The position numbers and the translations under genes are program-made. The notes beneath the pieces are model-generated. The model was not told the origin of the DNA and ran no database searches. It worked only from the letters and a program-made list of their open reading frames with translations. Shown here in pieces: positions 6,779-13,013 of a DNA stretch of 13,013 bases. Source of the DNA: Promethearchaeota archaeon (GTDB lineage Archaea; Asgardarchaeota; Lokiarchaeia; Sigynarchaeales; SOKP01); NCBI GenBank assembly GCA_016839635.1, contig JAEOTV010000227.1, forward strand, positions 1 to 13,013, given 5' to 3'. Every line of letters begins with the position of its first letter. Within the stretch, counting starts at the first letter, position 1.

Positions 6779-9265
6779 ATGACAGAAAAAAGCTTAAGTC
6801 TCTATGCTATTGCAAAGTATGCGAATCAAGAACTACTCTTAGAATCACTACTTCAAGCTAAAGGCTCTTATAAATCATTATTTTTAGAAAGATATCGAAA
6901 AAGACAGAGATCTTTTAAACTTAAGGTAATCGCTACTAAAATACTCTACTCTATAATTTTTGGGATTTTACCAGTAATGTTGATTTTTACCTATATAGAA
7001 ATCATTCAAAGTGTTGATTTATACCCATTTTCAAATGAAAATATTATATTTACGGGCGTTATTTTTTTTGGATTATATTTTGTTTTACAGTTTTTTAATT
7101 TTTTCCTTATGGGGATATTAGAGTCTAGTATGGTAATGTCCGGATTAATTTTCAGTTGGTTTGAAACTCTGCCTATTCCTAGAGAAAAATTAAGGAAATT
7201 AGCTTATTTAACAATTTTCCGAACTTTTGACATACCTATTATCTGTATAATCCTTGGATTTCCAATTACTATGTTAATTCAAACTCAAAATATCCTAATA
7301 TTTTTTGTGAGTCTTGGTATTTCCGTTGTAAATATTGTGTTTTCTTTCGATCTACTTATTTTATTTGGAGAAAGGCTTCATAGAGTTTTGTATTCTAATA
7401 AAACTAGTCCCAAAAAAGCTCTTGCAATCAGATTATTCAATATTTTTAGTTATATAGCTGTGATTCTAGGAACAATATATATTATCCAATGGGTATTTGG
7501 TTCAATTGAATATGTTTTTGGTACTATGATTTTATTCGAGCACGCTCAATTTCTAAATATAATCTTCAGTACACTTCCTTATCCATTCAATCCTAGCTAT
7601 ATATTATCCTTAACAATCACTCCTACACTTTTATCTGCTAATTTGTGGATAAGTACTTTTGTTGGTTTGGGACTTTTTATAATAATAACATACGTAATTC
7701 ATATGAAAACATCTAAAACTCTTTTAAAAATTACTAATTATAGTGCGGTTAATACACATCCTGTATTTGCAAAAGAAGATATTCATATCAAAATTAAAAC
7801 TCGCACTCCTTTAAGTGCTTTTTTACGAAAAGATCTTTCCGTAGCTTCACATGATATTAAAGTCTTCCTTTCATTGGTTATGCCAATAATATTATCATGT
7901 ATTTTTACATTCTCATTCAATCTAGGGATTGCTTCTAGCTCAATCTCAATAGAAAGAGACATATTAGTCTATTGCTTAGGCATTTTACTATTTTGCCCAA
8001 TTATCTCCAGTATGCTTGTTTATGGTATATCTTATATAGATCTCTCAGGAGAAACTGTTTTAGCATCACTCCCAATAATACCTCGAGATAGAGTTAAAGC
8101 GAAACTGATTTTAATGATGATCTTACAAACCTTAGCGTTATTTTCTCCTTCTCTTATGTATTTATTGAACCCTAAATTTCATATTTTCTTATTTGCCACT
8201 ATTATAGCAACTCCATTTGTGTGGATCTTTCTAATTTTGACTTATGAATTAAAAATATATTTCTTTAATAAGTTTGGGAAGCGTTATGTAATTGGAGATA
8301 TCAATCCAGAAAAAAGAATCGTAAAATGGGCATTAATAATTTGCATTCAATATGTTCTGAACTTTTGGATCACATCTTTTGTTCTTATGTTTTTCATTCA
8401 TGGACAAATATCTACGATTTCTACATTTTATGCTATAACAACGATTTTATGCATTGTATTTGGTGTTCTTGTCCTTAATAGGATGTTTCCAATTGTTCGA
8501 GAAAAAAAAAGGGAAGTACTGAAGGGCGGAATAACCACATTCTTCACAAATCATATATGGATAAGTTTTGTTGTCCTTTTAATCTTCTTCTATATAAATA
8601 TCGCCATTACAGGTTTTCTATCAAATTTTTTTATTAATATATCTTATTTAGATCCAATTTTAGATGATTATATGGACGTTTTTGGCCTATTTGGTGTTGT
8701 TATTCTTAACTTGAGTTTTCTCCCTTTATTTCTTTACATAATTCCAAAATACTTAGGTCTACCTTTTGGAAAAAAACCTATAAATGACTATCTTAATGAT
8801 ATAAAGGCTGGATGGTTGCCTAAATTTTTTAAAATTTTTTTATGGTCTTTAGTAGGATTAATTCTACTCCTTATTACCGAGATAATAGTGAATATACCAT
8901 TTAGTATTACTCCTGGTATGATATATATAAATCTAAGCATTTTTATGTTAATTTTTAATGGCTGCTTCGTTCTATGGCTTGAATTGCTTTTTAGGGGAAT
9001 TATATTGACAACGTTATTAAGATCAAGAAGAAAAGTATCCGCAATAATAATAAATGCTTCTATTGTTACCTTTTTTTACTATATTACATCATTTTTTGCG
9101 TATCTTAATCCATACGTCTTTCTAACTTATGTCTTATTGTTTTTTCAAAACATTATAATTGCTTTCTTATGTGTCAAAACTAAAAGTATCCTGCCAGGAA
9201 TTCTGATACGATTAGGATTAATGTTTACCGTTGTTTTTGGAAGTTTTCCAATAATTTTTTTTTAA
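6779..9265 (+). CDS. Large polytopic membrane protein: duplicated ABC-2-permease-like halves fused to a degenerate CPBP-like domain
   Basis: An 828-residue protein with about 17-20 hydrophobic segments. Residues about 35-310 and 345-575 look like two ABC-2-type permease halves. Each carries the same short signature after a helical pair: LPIPREKLRK (131-140) and LPIIPRDRVK (431-440), resembling the LP-(V/I)-(S/P)-R loops of ABC-2 permeases, and LRKDLSVASHDIKV (349-362) resembles the amphipathic entry helix. Residues about 685-828 resemble a CPBP (CAAX protease/bacteriocin-processing) membrane domain: LELLFRGIIL (734-743) matches the EExxxR box, but the first Glu is Leu (only Glu735 and Arg739 remain). 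The later His positions appear to be Tyr767/768 and Arg811. Protease activity is therefore unlikely. No ATP-binding cassette gene is nearby, so any partner ATPase must be encoded elsewhere. Start ATG 6779 is the first in frame. A substrate or export role cannot be assigned. Confidence 0.8.
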   Translation: MTEKSLSLYAIAKYANQELLLESLLQAKGSYKSLFLERYRKRQRSFKLKVIATKILYSIIFGILPVMLIFTYIEIIQSVDLYPFSNENIIFTGVIFFGLYFVLQFFNFFLMGILESSMVMSGLIFSWFETLPIPREKLRKLAYLTIFRTFDIPIICIILGFPITMLIQTQNILIFFVSLGISVVNIVFSFDLLILFGERLHRVLYSNKTSPKKALAIRLFNIFSYIAVILGTIYIIQWVFGSIEYVFGTMILFEHAQFLNIIFSTLPYPFNPSYILSLTITPTLLSANLWISTFVGLGLFIIITYVIHMKTSKTLLKITNYSAVNTHPVFAKEDIHIKIKTRTPLSAFLRKDLSVASHDIKVFLSLVMPIILSCIFTFSFNLGIASSSISIERDILVYCLGILLFCPIISSMLVYGISYIDLSGETVLASLPIIPRDRVKAKLILMMILQTLALFSPSLMYLLNPKFHIFLFATIIATPFVWIFLILTYELKIYFFNKFGKRYVIGDINPEKRIVKWALIICIQYVLNFWITSFVLMFFIHGQISTISTFYAITTILCIVFGVLVLNRMFPIVREKKREVLKGGITTFFTNHIWISFVVLLIFFYINIAITGFLSNFFINISYLDPILDDYMDVFGLFGVVILNLSFLPLFLYIIPKYLGLPFGKKPINDYLNDIKAGWLPKFFKIFLWSLVGLILLLITEIIVNIPFSITPGMIYINLSIFMLIFNGCFVLWLELLFRGIILTTLLRSRRKVSAIIINASIVTFFYYITSFFAYLNPYVFLTYVLLFFQNIIIAFLCVKTKSILPGILIRLGLMFTVVFGSFPIIFF

Positions 9266-9342
9266 ATTAATCCTTGATATCTTAATAATATAACTAAAAT
9301 CAAGATGGAAAATTTAATTTAGAATACAATTCAAAATTAATT

Positions 9343-9822
9343 ATGAAAATAAATGTGATTTATGAGGAAAAACTTCGCATAGATGCTCATAAAGCATTTG
9401 ATCTAACAATACAATGGTTAAATGGTCAATACAAGGCAAAAATTAAAACATCAGATCCTCCTACGTTTATTGAGGCGAAACAAGGAACGATGATGACTAA
9501 CACTGGTCATGATCCTAATTGGAAAAAAAGAATAATTATAAATTTTTACACTTTGGAAGGAAATCAAACCTTGGTCAGAGTTGAAGCGACTCCACTTGCT
9601 CGAAATATTTTTAGAATTGAAAAACTAAAACAATCTTGGTATAACGGTCTTTTTTCTCATTTGTTTACTCTCCTAAAAACTTATGGACAAACCTCAAGAC
9701 AAGAGAAGATGATAGATCAAAATATTATCCAGGGGCTTAAAGTTAAATATTGCACTTATTGTGGAAAAAAAATAGAAGAAAGTGCTAAAATATGTCCCAG
9801 TTGTGGAATTGAGATTGAATAA
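9343..9822 (+). CDS. Small protein with a beta-rich N-terminal domain and C-terminal zinc ribbon
   Basis: A 159-residue soluble protein. The C-terminus is a zinc ribbon with Cys137, Cys140, Cys151 and Cys154 (YCTYCGKK...CPSCG), a very common short treble-clef-like metal site. Residues 1-115 alternate strand-like segments (KINVIYEEKL, KRIIINFYTL, TLVRVEATPL) with one early helix (AHKAFDLTIQWL), reminiscent of SRPBCC/START-type ligand-binding folds, but I cannot confirm the family. No membrane segment or catalytic motif is visible. It follows the giant membrane protein by 77 bases on the same strand. A TTTAATTTAG stretch about 26 bases before the ATG may be its own promoter. Zinc ribbon confidence is high, N-terminal fold low. 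Confidence 0.8.
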   Translation: MKINVIYEEKLRIDAHKAFDLTIQWLNGQYKAKIKTSDPPTFIEAKQGTMMTNTGHDPNWKKRIIINFYTLEGNQTLVRVEATPLARNIFRIEKLKQSWYNGLFSHLFTLLKTYGQTSRQEKMIDQNIIQGLKVKYCTYCGKKIEESAKICPSCGIEIE

Positions 9823-9891
9823 AAAATTATGATTTTTCTAAAATTTGTCGGACTCCTTCAACTTATATGATAAAATTTCAATCTTCTTCTT

Positions 9892-10059
9892 GTGACAAGT
9901 GGAGATTCTTATTATGATTGGGAATTGAGTGTAAGAGCAAAACCACCGCTTCTCAAAAAAAAGAAGAAGATTAAGAAAGAAAAAAATGAGTTAGGAATCT
10001 CTGTTGAAGACTTCAGAAGATTCATAAAATTATGGAAAAGTAAAAATATTGCATTCTGA
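9892..10059 (+). CDS. Lys-rich 55-residue mini-ORF (doubtful)
   Basis: A GTG-initiated frame of 55 codons. The middle is a basic tract (KKKKKIKKEK, residues about 22-31), followed by a helical segment (SVEDFRRFIKLWKS). Two stop codons lie just upstream in frame (9868-9873), so it is not an extension of something longer on that side. No ribosome binding site or clear TATA box is seen. It could be a real small basic protein, a fragment of a decayed gene belonging with the relic at 10164-10485, or chance. Confidence 0.25.
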   Translation: MTSGDSYYDWELSVRAKPPLLKKKKKIKKEKNELGISVEDFRRFIKLWKSKNIAF

Positions 10060-10092
10060 TTTTTAGCTCTTAATTTTAGATTTTGTATAAGT

Positions 10093-10110
10093 ATACATTT
10101 AGAAATGTAT
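10093..10110. repeat. Perfect inverted repeat, 8-base arms
   Basis: ATACATTT and AAATGTAT separated by AG, followed by CTTTTCT. The two-base spacer fits a dimeric protein-binding site better than an RNA hairpin. No intact gene lies immediately downstream, and a short frame starting at 10126 stops after 15 codons. Confidence 0.4.
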
Positions 10111-10163
10111 CTTTTCTATAAAACTATGAAAAAATACTTTCATAAACCCAAGATTGAACTTGA

Positions 10164-10485
10164 AAGTTATTAAGAAAGAAGGGACGAGAAGTTGCAAATG
10201 AATACCTAAAGGTTTTCATAAGCAAACGGTATTGTTTTTTTTCACTTACGCGAAAAAATAACAAAACATTGAATCAATTTGCGTCGTGAAGAGAAATACC
10301 ATACAACGATTAATTTCTTATTCTTTGAATGGTGTTATCGTTTGATAACCTTACTAATTCTTGCGAATCAGCCAGATCGAACACCGAATATAAACTTTAT
10401 GGCTTATATTTTAGTTCTAATTATGCTTTTACACATAATTTCTTTTCATATCGCTACTGATTACCTTACGGTTCCAATGCAATGA
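10164..10485 (+). pseudogene. Probable decayed transposase C-terminus (frameshifted)
   Basis: Two overlapping frames together read like one protein tail. The first, open from 10164, encodes KKGREVANEYLKVFISKRY...NNKTLNQFAS and stops at 10289. The second, offset by one base and open from 10279, continues REEKYHTTINFLFFEWCYR and later ANQPDRTP before stopping at 10485. The order basic segment, then TIN-F-FEW-Y-R, then a Pro-rich RTP box recalls DDE transposase ends (YN-x-x-RPH-x-x-L...TP). The expected RPH is not legible and would need another frameshift. No terminal inverted repeats or target duplications were found. The second frame alone could be misread as a 68-residue membrane protein beginning with TTG. 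I favour a relic, with low confidence. Confidence 0.3.
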
Positions 10486-10669
10486 GGTAACAATACCTCT
10501 TCTCGACGTTCAAACCGTTAGGAGTGAACAATATATATTTTGAAGAAATCATATTTAAATCAGACTATTAAGGGATTATTATATATTTTTGTCGATAAAA
10601 AAGATTCATATAATTTTTATGTCGGCACTTCCAAAATTGATTTTTTCATCAAAGATATCACTCATAAGA

Positions 10670-10684
10670 TAAAAAAAGAAAAGA
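10670..10684 (-). terminator. T-rich terminator of the small membrane protein gene
   Basis: On the minus strand this is a run of T with single C interruptions, including seven consecutive T, just after the stop codon at 10691-10693. It fits a U-tract archaeal terminator. Confidence 0.4.
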
Positions 10685-10690
10685 AGAGAT

Positions 10691-11059
10691 TTAGAATGGC
10701 CATATATTAATTGTTACATGCAATAAGGCACTAAGTAAGATAACAACAAGAACATATAATAGAAAAGCTATAACAGTTATAACAATTGCACTTAAAAAGC
10801 CTACATTATGGATGACACAAATAAGTAACCACGCTACGATTAAAGCAACCAACCAAGCGATCAAACCTCCTAAAAACAAAAAAACTAAAGCATAAGTTAC
10901 TGTAATTAAGAACGCTGTTAAGAAGACATTACCAAAATTAGTATTTCTCGCTTTACTAAAGAAACTCAAGGCAAGTTTCAAGAATATCGCCATTACTAAC
11001 AGTACTATGAGGTAAAAAACTAAAAACCACATTACTTCTTCAATTGTTTGGAAAATCAT
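10691..11059 (-). CDS. Small four-helix membrane protein, unknown function
   Basis: A 122-residue hydrophobic protein with about four transmembrane segments (roughly residues 10-34, 44-64, 65-84 and 88-113) and a short basic loop after the first (FFSKARNTN, 33-41). The N-terminus has an acidic pair (EE, 7-8). An upstream in-frame TTG at 11068 would add three residues; the ATG at 11059 is the better start. TTAAATTT-like sequence at about 11091-11098 is a possible promoter. I do not recognise a family. It is divergent from the NTF2-like gene across about 120 bases and followed by a T-rich terminator. Confidence 0.75.
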   Translation of the reverse strand: MIFQTIEEVMWFLVFYLIVLLVMAIFLKLALSFFSKARNTNFGNVFLTAFLITVTYALVFLFLGGLIAWLVALIVAWLLICVIHNVGFLSAIVITVIAFLLYVLVVILLSALLHVTINIWPF

Positions 11060-11135
11060 AATACTCAAAACTGAATTTATTAGTAGTACTTTAAATTTTA
11101 AGAATATATTATTTTGAATAGAATAAGAAAATTAC

Positions 11136-11150
11136 TATATAATATAAAAT
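11136..11150 (+). promoter_or_regulatory. TATA-like box for the NTF2-like gene
   Basis: TATATAATATAAAAT centred about 35 bases before the ATG at 11180, predicting a leader of around ten bases. Confidence 0.4.
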
Positions 11151-11179
11151 AATTCTTTTTGATTTAACAGAGATTTGCA

Positions 11180-11545
11180 ATGAATATAAAAGATCCAAAA
11201 TTAATAGCTCTTCAGTTTAATGAATATATTAATAATCAGGATATCAACGGATTATCCAAGCTGATGACAGAGGATCATATTTTTATTGACAGAGCAAATG
11301 AACAATATGGGGATATGGTCAATGGATGGAAGGAATTTTTTCACAATTTTCCTACATATAAAAATTATTTTCATAGAGTTGAATCACGGGGTACTCTAGT
11401 AATTCTATTAGGTTATGCTAGATGGTCAAAGGATTCTTTAGAAAAAGATCACGCAATATGGACGGTAAGGATCGAGAATGACCTTGTTTCTGAATGGCGT
11501 ATTTATGAAGATACCGAAGAAATTAGAAAATTAGTAGATCTCTAA
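11180..11545 (+). CDS. SnoaL-like / NTF2-like family protein
   Basis: A 121-residue cytoplasmic protein with the typical layout of single-domain SnoaL-like proteins. An N-terminal helix (ALQFNEYINNQDINGLSKLM, about 9-28) leads into the TEDHIFIDR strand (29-37), a conserved GW in WKEFF (49-53), and beta strands ending in WTVRIENDLVSEWRIYED (94-111). Family members include small cyclases, isomerases and many uncharacterised proteins. His33 and Asp36 point into the usual pocket region, but no specific activity can be deduced. The length matches the family. Neighbours do not suggest a pathway. The stop at 11543-11545 overlaps the beginning of the A-run that terminates the convergent minus-strand peptide gene. 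Confidence 0.8.
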   Translation: MNIKDPKLIALQFNEYINNQDINGLSKLMTEDHIFIDRANEQYGDMVNGWKEFFHNFPTYKNYFHRVESRGTLVILLGYARWSKDSLEKDHAIWTVRIENDLVSEWRIYEDTEEIRKLVDL

Positions 11546-11551
11546 AAAAAA
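11544..11551 (-). terminator. T8 terminator of the 34-residue peptide gene
   Basis: Eight consecutive A on the plus strand, which are eight T on the minus strand, directly adjoining the TAG stop of the small ORF at 11552-11656. This supports the ORF being a real transcribed unit. Confidence 0.35.
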
Positions 11552-11656
11552 CTATGCAAATATACCAGCGATTAACATAAATACAAGACAAAGACTTGCT
11601 AGACTTGAAATTCCAATAATCGCTAATAAAATTTGGTACAAATCTTTAACAGTCAT
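11552..11656 (-). CDS. 34-residue single-span membrane peptide
   Basis: ATG at 11656, stop TAG at 11552-11554. A short polar start (MTVKDLYQ) is followed by one continuous hydrophobic segment covering residues 9-34 (ILLAIIGISSLASL, then LVFMLIAGIFA), enough for one membrane span with the C-terminus at the membrane. A TTTAATTAAAG stretch about 25-35 bases upstream on the minus strand could be its promoter, and a T8 run follows the stop. The combination of ATG, hydrophobic pattern and flanking signals makes it more than a chance frame, but its size prevents certainty. No family is recognised. Confidence 0.5.
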   Translation of the reverse strand: MTVKDLYQILLAIIGISSLASLCLVFMLIAGIFA

Positions 11657-11847
11657 AATTTTGTATTTTTCGCCTTTATTCTTTAATTAAATTTCAATAT
11701 ATTTCCCTATATATCTAGATATAATAATATATTTAAATGTTATGCTGAGATCTATATCATGCACAATGACAACTTTGTCTATATTCCAATAATATATTCT
11801 TATATATATTTAAAAAAATCATAAAGTAACTTATCCATATTGAAATA

Positions 11848-11866
11848 TAAAGGAGAATTTCCTTTA
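11848..11866. repeat. Perfect inverted repeat, 7-base arms, upstream of the 55-residue gene
   Basis: TAAAGGA and TCCTTTA separated by GAATT, ending about 42 bases before the ATG at 11908. A TAATAAAAAT promoter-like stretch (about 11878-11887) lies between the repeat and the gene, so the palindrome is where an archaeal regulator could act just upstream of the basal promoter. Confidence 0.4.
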
Positions 11867-11907
11867 ATAATATAGGATAATAAAAATAAAAGAAATATCA
11901 ATAACCT

Positions 11908-12075
11908 ATGGGAAGAAGCAGCTTCGGGATATTGGATGATGATGAAGAGGCTGATATCGCGGGATTTATGCTGGAGGTGTGTGGTATAGATTCTCCCGAT
12001 TTCTATCGCAATGAAAGAGTTCTCACAAGAGAAAACTTCGAGAAAAATTCCTTTTTATTCAACAAAAATAATTAA
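11908..12075 (+). CDS. 55-residue acidic protein, unknown (weak resemblance to DUF4259 N-termini)
   Basis: An ATG-initiated 55-codon frame encoding MGRSSFGILDDDEEADIAGF and a polar C-terminus ending in FNKNN. The beginning (MG-x-x-x-FG-x-LDDDEE-x-D) resembles the MG-W-x-G-x-F-(D/E)-(N/D)-D-x-A-x-D start of DUF4259-type proteins, but it is far shorter, so this would be a truncated relative or an unrelated small protein. It has one Cys (residue 25) and no membrane segment. The first 25 codons are richer in G and C than the surroundings. A TATA-like stretch about 25 bases upstream and the palindrome at 11848-11866 support expression. It precedes the zinc-ribbon/LRR gene by 61 bases on the same strand. 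Confidence 0.55.
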   Translation: MGRSSFGILDDDEEADIAGFMLEVCGIDSPDFYRNERVLTRENFEKNSFLFNKNN

Positions 12076-12136
12076 ATTAAATCATATTCCCATTAAGAAT
12101 ATTAAGACAAAAATTTAGCCATTTCTTGGGTCTAAT

Positions 12137-13013
12137 ATGCATGAAAGTACCATAGAGTGTAAAAATTGTAACTCTACTGATGTATTACAAACCAATGAGG
12201 GATATATTTGTAGGGACTGTGGAATGTCCTGGAAAGATGATCTAGAACTTAACAAGCTTGATAAACCTAAAGAGTTTAAAGTTAACGATTATCTAAGTTT
12301 AAAGTTAGAGGGTAATATTACTAATATATATATTAAAGGAAAACTATTTCGACAGTGTAAATATCTCTTATTGAATATATTTGTAGATGAGATAACTTCG
12401 CTTGATGCTATTGAATCGATTGATAATGCAGCAGAAAAGTTAGATCGTTCTCTAGAAGGCTCTTCAAGTAATTTTGTGATTCCTCCTGAAACAGAATTTT
12501 GGGGGCATTGCTCGAACTTGCAAGTGTGGGTTGAAAATAATTATGATTCACGCCTTATCCACAGTAATTTGGCGTTTCCTTTATTAAATAAATTAGTGGA
12601 AGTCGGGGATGTGAATGCTAAGAGGGTCTTTAAAGAGGAAATTGTTAAGCGGTATATTGAAGGAAACGAAGCAACTCAAACCTACTTAATGGAAGAAGGT
12701 TATTTAACTGATTTAGAGAATGATGAACTCAAAATATTAGTTTTAGAATTATTCGAAAAAGAAAATTCTACTGGTCTGGTTCTTCCTAAGTTTAACTATG
12801 AAGAAATCCTAATATTAATTTTACCCCCATTAGAATACTATTTTCTCCAAGAGCTTCAGTCATTAATTGACGAGAAAATCCAAGTCTATATTGATCCAAG
12901 AATTATGAGTTCGCCTTCCATTGTAATTGAGCAAAAGAGGATTTCACAAATAAGGTTGGAAAGGCAAAATCTAAAAGAACTGCCGAAATCTATTGGAAAT
13001 TTAACGTCATTGA
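12137..13013 (+). CDS. Zinc-ribbon leucine-rich-repeat protein of Lokiarchaeal type (partial, C-terminus beyond right edge)
   Basis: 292 codons from the ATG at 12137, open at the right edge. Residues 8-28 form a zinc ribbon (Cys8, Cys11, Cys25, Cys28; ECKNC...YICRDCG). A conserved core follows: DYLSLKLEGN-x-T-x-IYI (51-66), FRQCKYLLLNI (71-81), the IPPETEFWGHCSNLQVW block (115-131) and NNYDSRLIHSNLAFPLL (134-150), then a helical region with VFKEEI (164-169). At about 270 a leucine-rich repeat begins (ISQIRLERQNLKELPKSIG), of the plant/intracellular LP-x-x-(I/L)-G type. I recall this arrangement from Lokiarchaeal proteomes, where LRR proteins with this core are abundant; the function is not known to me. 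The N-terminal ribbon resembles the general transcription-factor type but is not evidence for transcription. A protein-protein interaction role is inferred from the LRR. Confidence 0.85.
   Translation, partial: MHESTIECKNCNSTDVLQTNEGYICRDCGMSWKDDLELNKLDKPKEFKVNDYLSLKLEGNITNIYIKGKLFRQCKYLLLNIFVDEITSLDAIESIDNAAEKLDRSLEGSSSNFVIPPETEFWGHCSNLQVWVENNYDSRLIHSNLAFPLLNKLVEVGDVNAKRVFKEEIVKRYIEGNEATQTYLMEEGYLTDLENDELKILVLELFEKENSTGLVLPKFNYEEILILILPPLEYYFLQELQSLIDEKIQVYIDPRIMSSPSIVIEQKRISQIRLERQNLKELPKSIGNLTSL

Larger units (their letters stand above)
9823..10690. other. Long gene-poor region with decayed coding remnants
   Basis: About 870 bases with no convincing intact gene. It contains the doubtful mini-ORF at 9892-10059, a perfect 8-base inverted repeat at 10093-10110, the probable transposase relic at 10164-10485, and A-rich sequence near 10671-10684 that works as a T-rich terminator for the minus-strand gene to the right. 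Nothing else is supported on either strand. Confidence 0.5.

Noticed and set aside
8945..9265. Active CPBP/CAAX prenyl protease
   Set aside because: The first Glu of the EExxxR box and both expected His positions are replaced (Leu734, Tyr767/768, Arg811), so catalysis is unlikely.
9823..10690. CRISPR array, tRNA or origin in the gene-poor region
   Set aside because: No regularly spaced repeats, no cloverleaf-like segment and no cluster of origin-type repeats were seen, only isolated palindromes and decayed coding sequence.
12137..12225. Transcription factor B (TFIIB) gene suggested by the N-terminal zinc ribbon
   Set aside because: No cyclin-fold repeats follow; the rest is the LRR-associated Lokiarchaeal core.

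Overview
The window looks like a chromosomal segment of an Asgard archaeon, most likely Lokiarchaeia. The DNA is strongly AT-rich. Several genes sit about 25-35 bases downstream of archaeal TATA-like boxes and lack clear Shine-Dalgarno sites, suggesting leaderless or short-leader transcripts. The gene running off the right edge has the zinc-ribbon / conserved-core / leucine-rich-repeat architecture I know from Lokiarchaeal proteomes. The taxonomic call is inference from these traits; there is no rRNA or tRNA gene here.

Layout. 1-906 (minus, open at the left edge): multi-pass membrane protein of unknown function. 1095-5691 (plus): the metabolic core, comprising an OFA-type MFS transporter, an L-fucose/L-arabinose-isomerase-fold sugar isomerase and a GH31 glycosidase. 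5701-6519 (minus, convergent): Cys-rich 4Fe-4S protein. 6779-9265: very large membrane protein made of two ABC-2-permease-like halves plus a C-terminal CPBP-like domain that has lost most catalytic residues. 9343-9822: small protein with a C-terminal zinc ribbon. 9823-10690: gene-poor DNA with a Lys-rich mini-ORF and what looks like a decayed transposase tail. 10691-11059 (minus): small four-helix membrane protein. 11180-11545: NTF2/SnoaL-like protein. 11552-11656 (minus): 34-residue single-helix membrane peptide. 11908-12075: 55-residue acidic protein. 12137-13013: the zinc-ribbon/LRR protein, open at the right edge.

The most interesting part is 1095-5691. The GH31 enzyme aligns from end to end, from memory, with E. 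coli sulfoquinovosidase YihQ. It keeps both catalytic Asp residues and the Gln-Gln-Arg-Trp set that recognises the sulfonate, all at identical spacing. The one visible change is at the position of YihQ Tyr508, which is Phe here. Next to a sugar isomerase with the FucI metal-ligand pattern and an organic-anion MFS carrier, this reads as an archaeal sulfoquinovose (plant and cyanobacterial sulfolipid headgroup) uptake and entry module: import a sulfoquinovosyl glycoside, hydrolyse it in the cytoplasm, isomerise sulfoquinovose to sulfofructose. No carbon-carbon cleaving step (sulfofructose kinase/aldolase, transaldolase or transketolase) is present in the window, so the downstream branch cannot be assigned.
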